The notes under the pieces: model-generated | What the model saw: only the letters and a program-made list of their open reading frames with translations | What the model was told of the DNA's origin: nothing | The model's database searches: none | Translations under genes and position numbers: made by a program | Part shown: positions 63,572-64,000 of the stretch, piece by piece | Layout of the letters: each line of letters starts with the position of its first letter | How positions within the stretch are numbered: the stretch's first letter is position 1 | DNA from: Novosphingobium clariflavum | GTDB lineage: Bacteria > Pseudomonadota > Alphaproteobacteria > Sphingomonadales > Sphingomonadaceae | Direction of reading: 5' to 3' | Length of the DNA stretch: 64,000 nt | Assembly: GCF_026420865.1 (NCBI RefSeq) | Contig: NZ_JAPCWC010000001.1 | Coordinates: 62,001-126,000, forward strand

Positions 63572-64000
63572 ATGCCCATCGAGGCACATTTCGAAGTTAA
63601 CCCCGAGGCTGCCGCATTCGTCGGCGATCGCGCCCGTGCGCCTCGTCGCAAGCTGATGCTGGAGACCCAGGGGGCCAGTTCGTCGGGGGCAGAGATGCCC
63701 GTTCTCATCCACAACTTCTCCGAAAGTGGGCTCCTGCTTGAAAGCGCCACGGCGCTGGCCGTGGGGGACACGATCGAACTCGAACTGCCCGAGGCGGGGC
63801 AGACGCCAGCTCGGGTGATCTGGACCAGCGGCAACCTCTACGGCTGCGCGTTCGACCGGATCCTGCCGAAATCAGCATTGAGCGCGGCACAGCTGCGCAG
63901 TGCCGTGCAGCCGGGCATAGCGCTGGGCGATCAGTCTGGCGCCGGCGAGGCATCCGGTAATGCGCCTGCGGCCATCGGCGGCGAAAGCCTTGGCGAGCGG
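63572..64000 (+). CDS. PilZ-domain protein, cut by the window edge
   Basis: Starts MPIEAHFEVNPEAAAFVG and runs past the right edge (143 codons visible). It has a PilZ domain, the receptor for cyclic di-GMP: RARAPRRKLML as the arginine-rich loop, and NFSESGLLLES as the [D/N]-x-S-x-x-G motif near residue 50, followed by VGDTIELELP and VIWTSGNLYGCAFD. Past about residue 105 there is an Ala/Gly-rich linker. The ribosome site CTGGAGA precedes the ATG. It may link the window's chemotaxis region to second-messenger control, but the distance is large. Confidence 0.85.
   Translation, partial: MPIEAHFEVNPEAAAFVGDRARAPRRKLMLETQGASSSGAEMPVLIHNFSESGLLLESATALAVGDTIELELPEAGQTPARVIWTSGNLYGCAFDRILPKSALSAAQLRSAVQPGIALGDQSGAGEASGNAPAAIGGESLGER

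Overview
The window looks like chromosomal DNA of a Sphingomonadales alphaproteobacterium, most likely Novosphingobium or a close relative. This is inferred from the high GC, dense operons with 1-4 base overlaps, the IorA/IorB-type molybdenum hydroxylase with a cytochrome c, FecA-like TonB receptor biology, a GAGCTTGTCGAAG-type palindromic repeat, and Lrp-linked putA and cysH-DUF934-cysI-DUF2849-cobA blocks. No rRNA, tRNA, CRISPR array, phage or transposase gene was seen.

Layout. 0.4-4.6 kb: periplasmic or membrane-facing molybdenum hydroxylase (iorA, iorB) with a three-haem cytochrome c. 4.7-8.9 kb: a PLP cysteine-degrading-type enzyme with a divergent Lrp regulator, then a cupin and an aldo/keto reductase divergent from a LysR regulator. 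9.2-20.4 kb: one long chemotaxis operon (STAS, cheY, cheA, cheW, two chemoreceptors, cheW, cheR, cheB, and a soluble degenerate receptor-like protein). 20.4-26.1 kb: a palindromic repeat, an orphan small protein, and TetR divergent from a luciferase-like flavin monooxygenase, an FMN reductase and a GH3 glycosidase. 26-29.5 kb: FUSC-type efflux protein divergent from a LysR regulator. 29.6-33.1 kb: YcaQ-type DNA glycosylase, cstA and its small partner. 33.1-38.4 kb: an MFS carrier divergent from a Tat-dependent GMC sugar-oxidase pair and a DHA2 exporter. 38.6-41.1 kb: a TonB-dependent receptor broken by a frameshift. 41.7-45.1 kb: EamA exporter divergent from a MocR regulator, which runs into a convergent AraC regulator. 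45.4-49.6 kb: a duplicated NTF2-like/SDR cassette, a decayed Gfo/Idh/MocA oxidoreductase gene and a TIM-barrel isomerase. 49.7-53.9 kb: Lrp regulator divergent from putA. 54.2-59 kb: RibD/DHFR-like reductase, MFS, a four-fold repeated membrane protein, a CelD-like GNAT and an altered proline-dehydrogenase paralogue. 59-63 kb: sulfate assimilation and siroheme operon. 63.6-64 kb: a PilZ protein cut by the window edge.

Several blocks share a pattern of catabolic or efflux genes facing their own regulator across a short region with a palindrome or direct repeat. A 9-base AT-rich motif, AATTAGAAT, occurs in the TetR/monooxygenase gap and twice in the MFS/GMC gap, which suggests one regulator may control both loci. 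A family of about 106-base paired-hairpin repeats (four copies or part-copies) sits at gene ends and supplies stop codons. The most unusual protein-level observations are the receptor-like protein with a Glu-to-Lys change at the chemoreceptor tip, the proline-dehydrogenase paralogue lacking the paired arginines that bind proline, and the decayed oxidoreductase gene next to the NTF2/SDR cassette.
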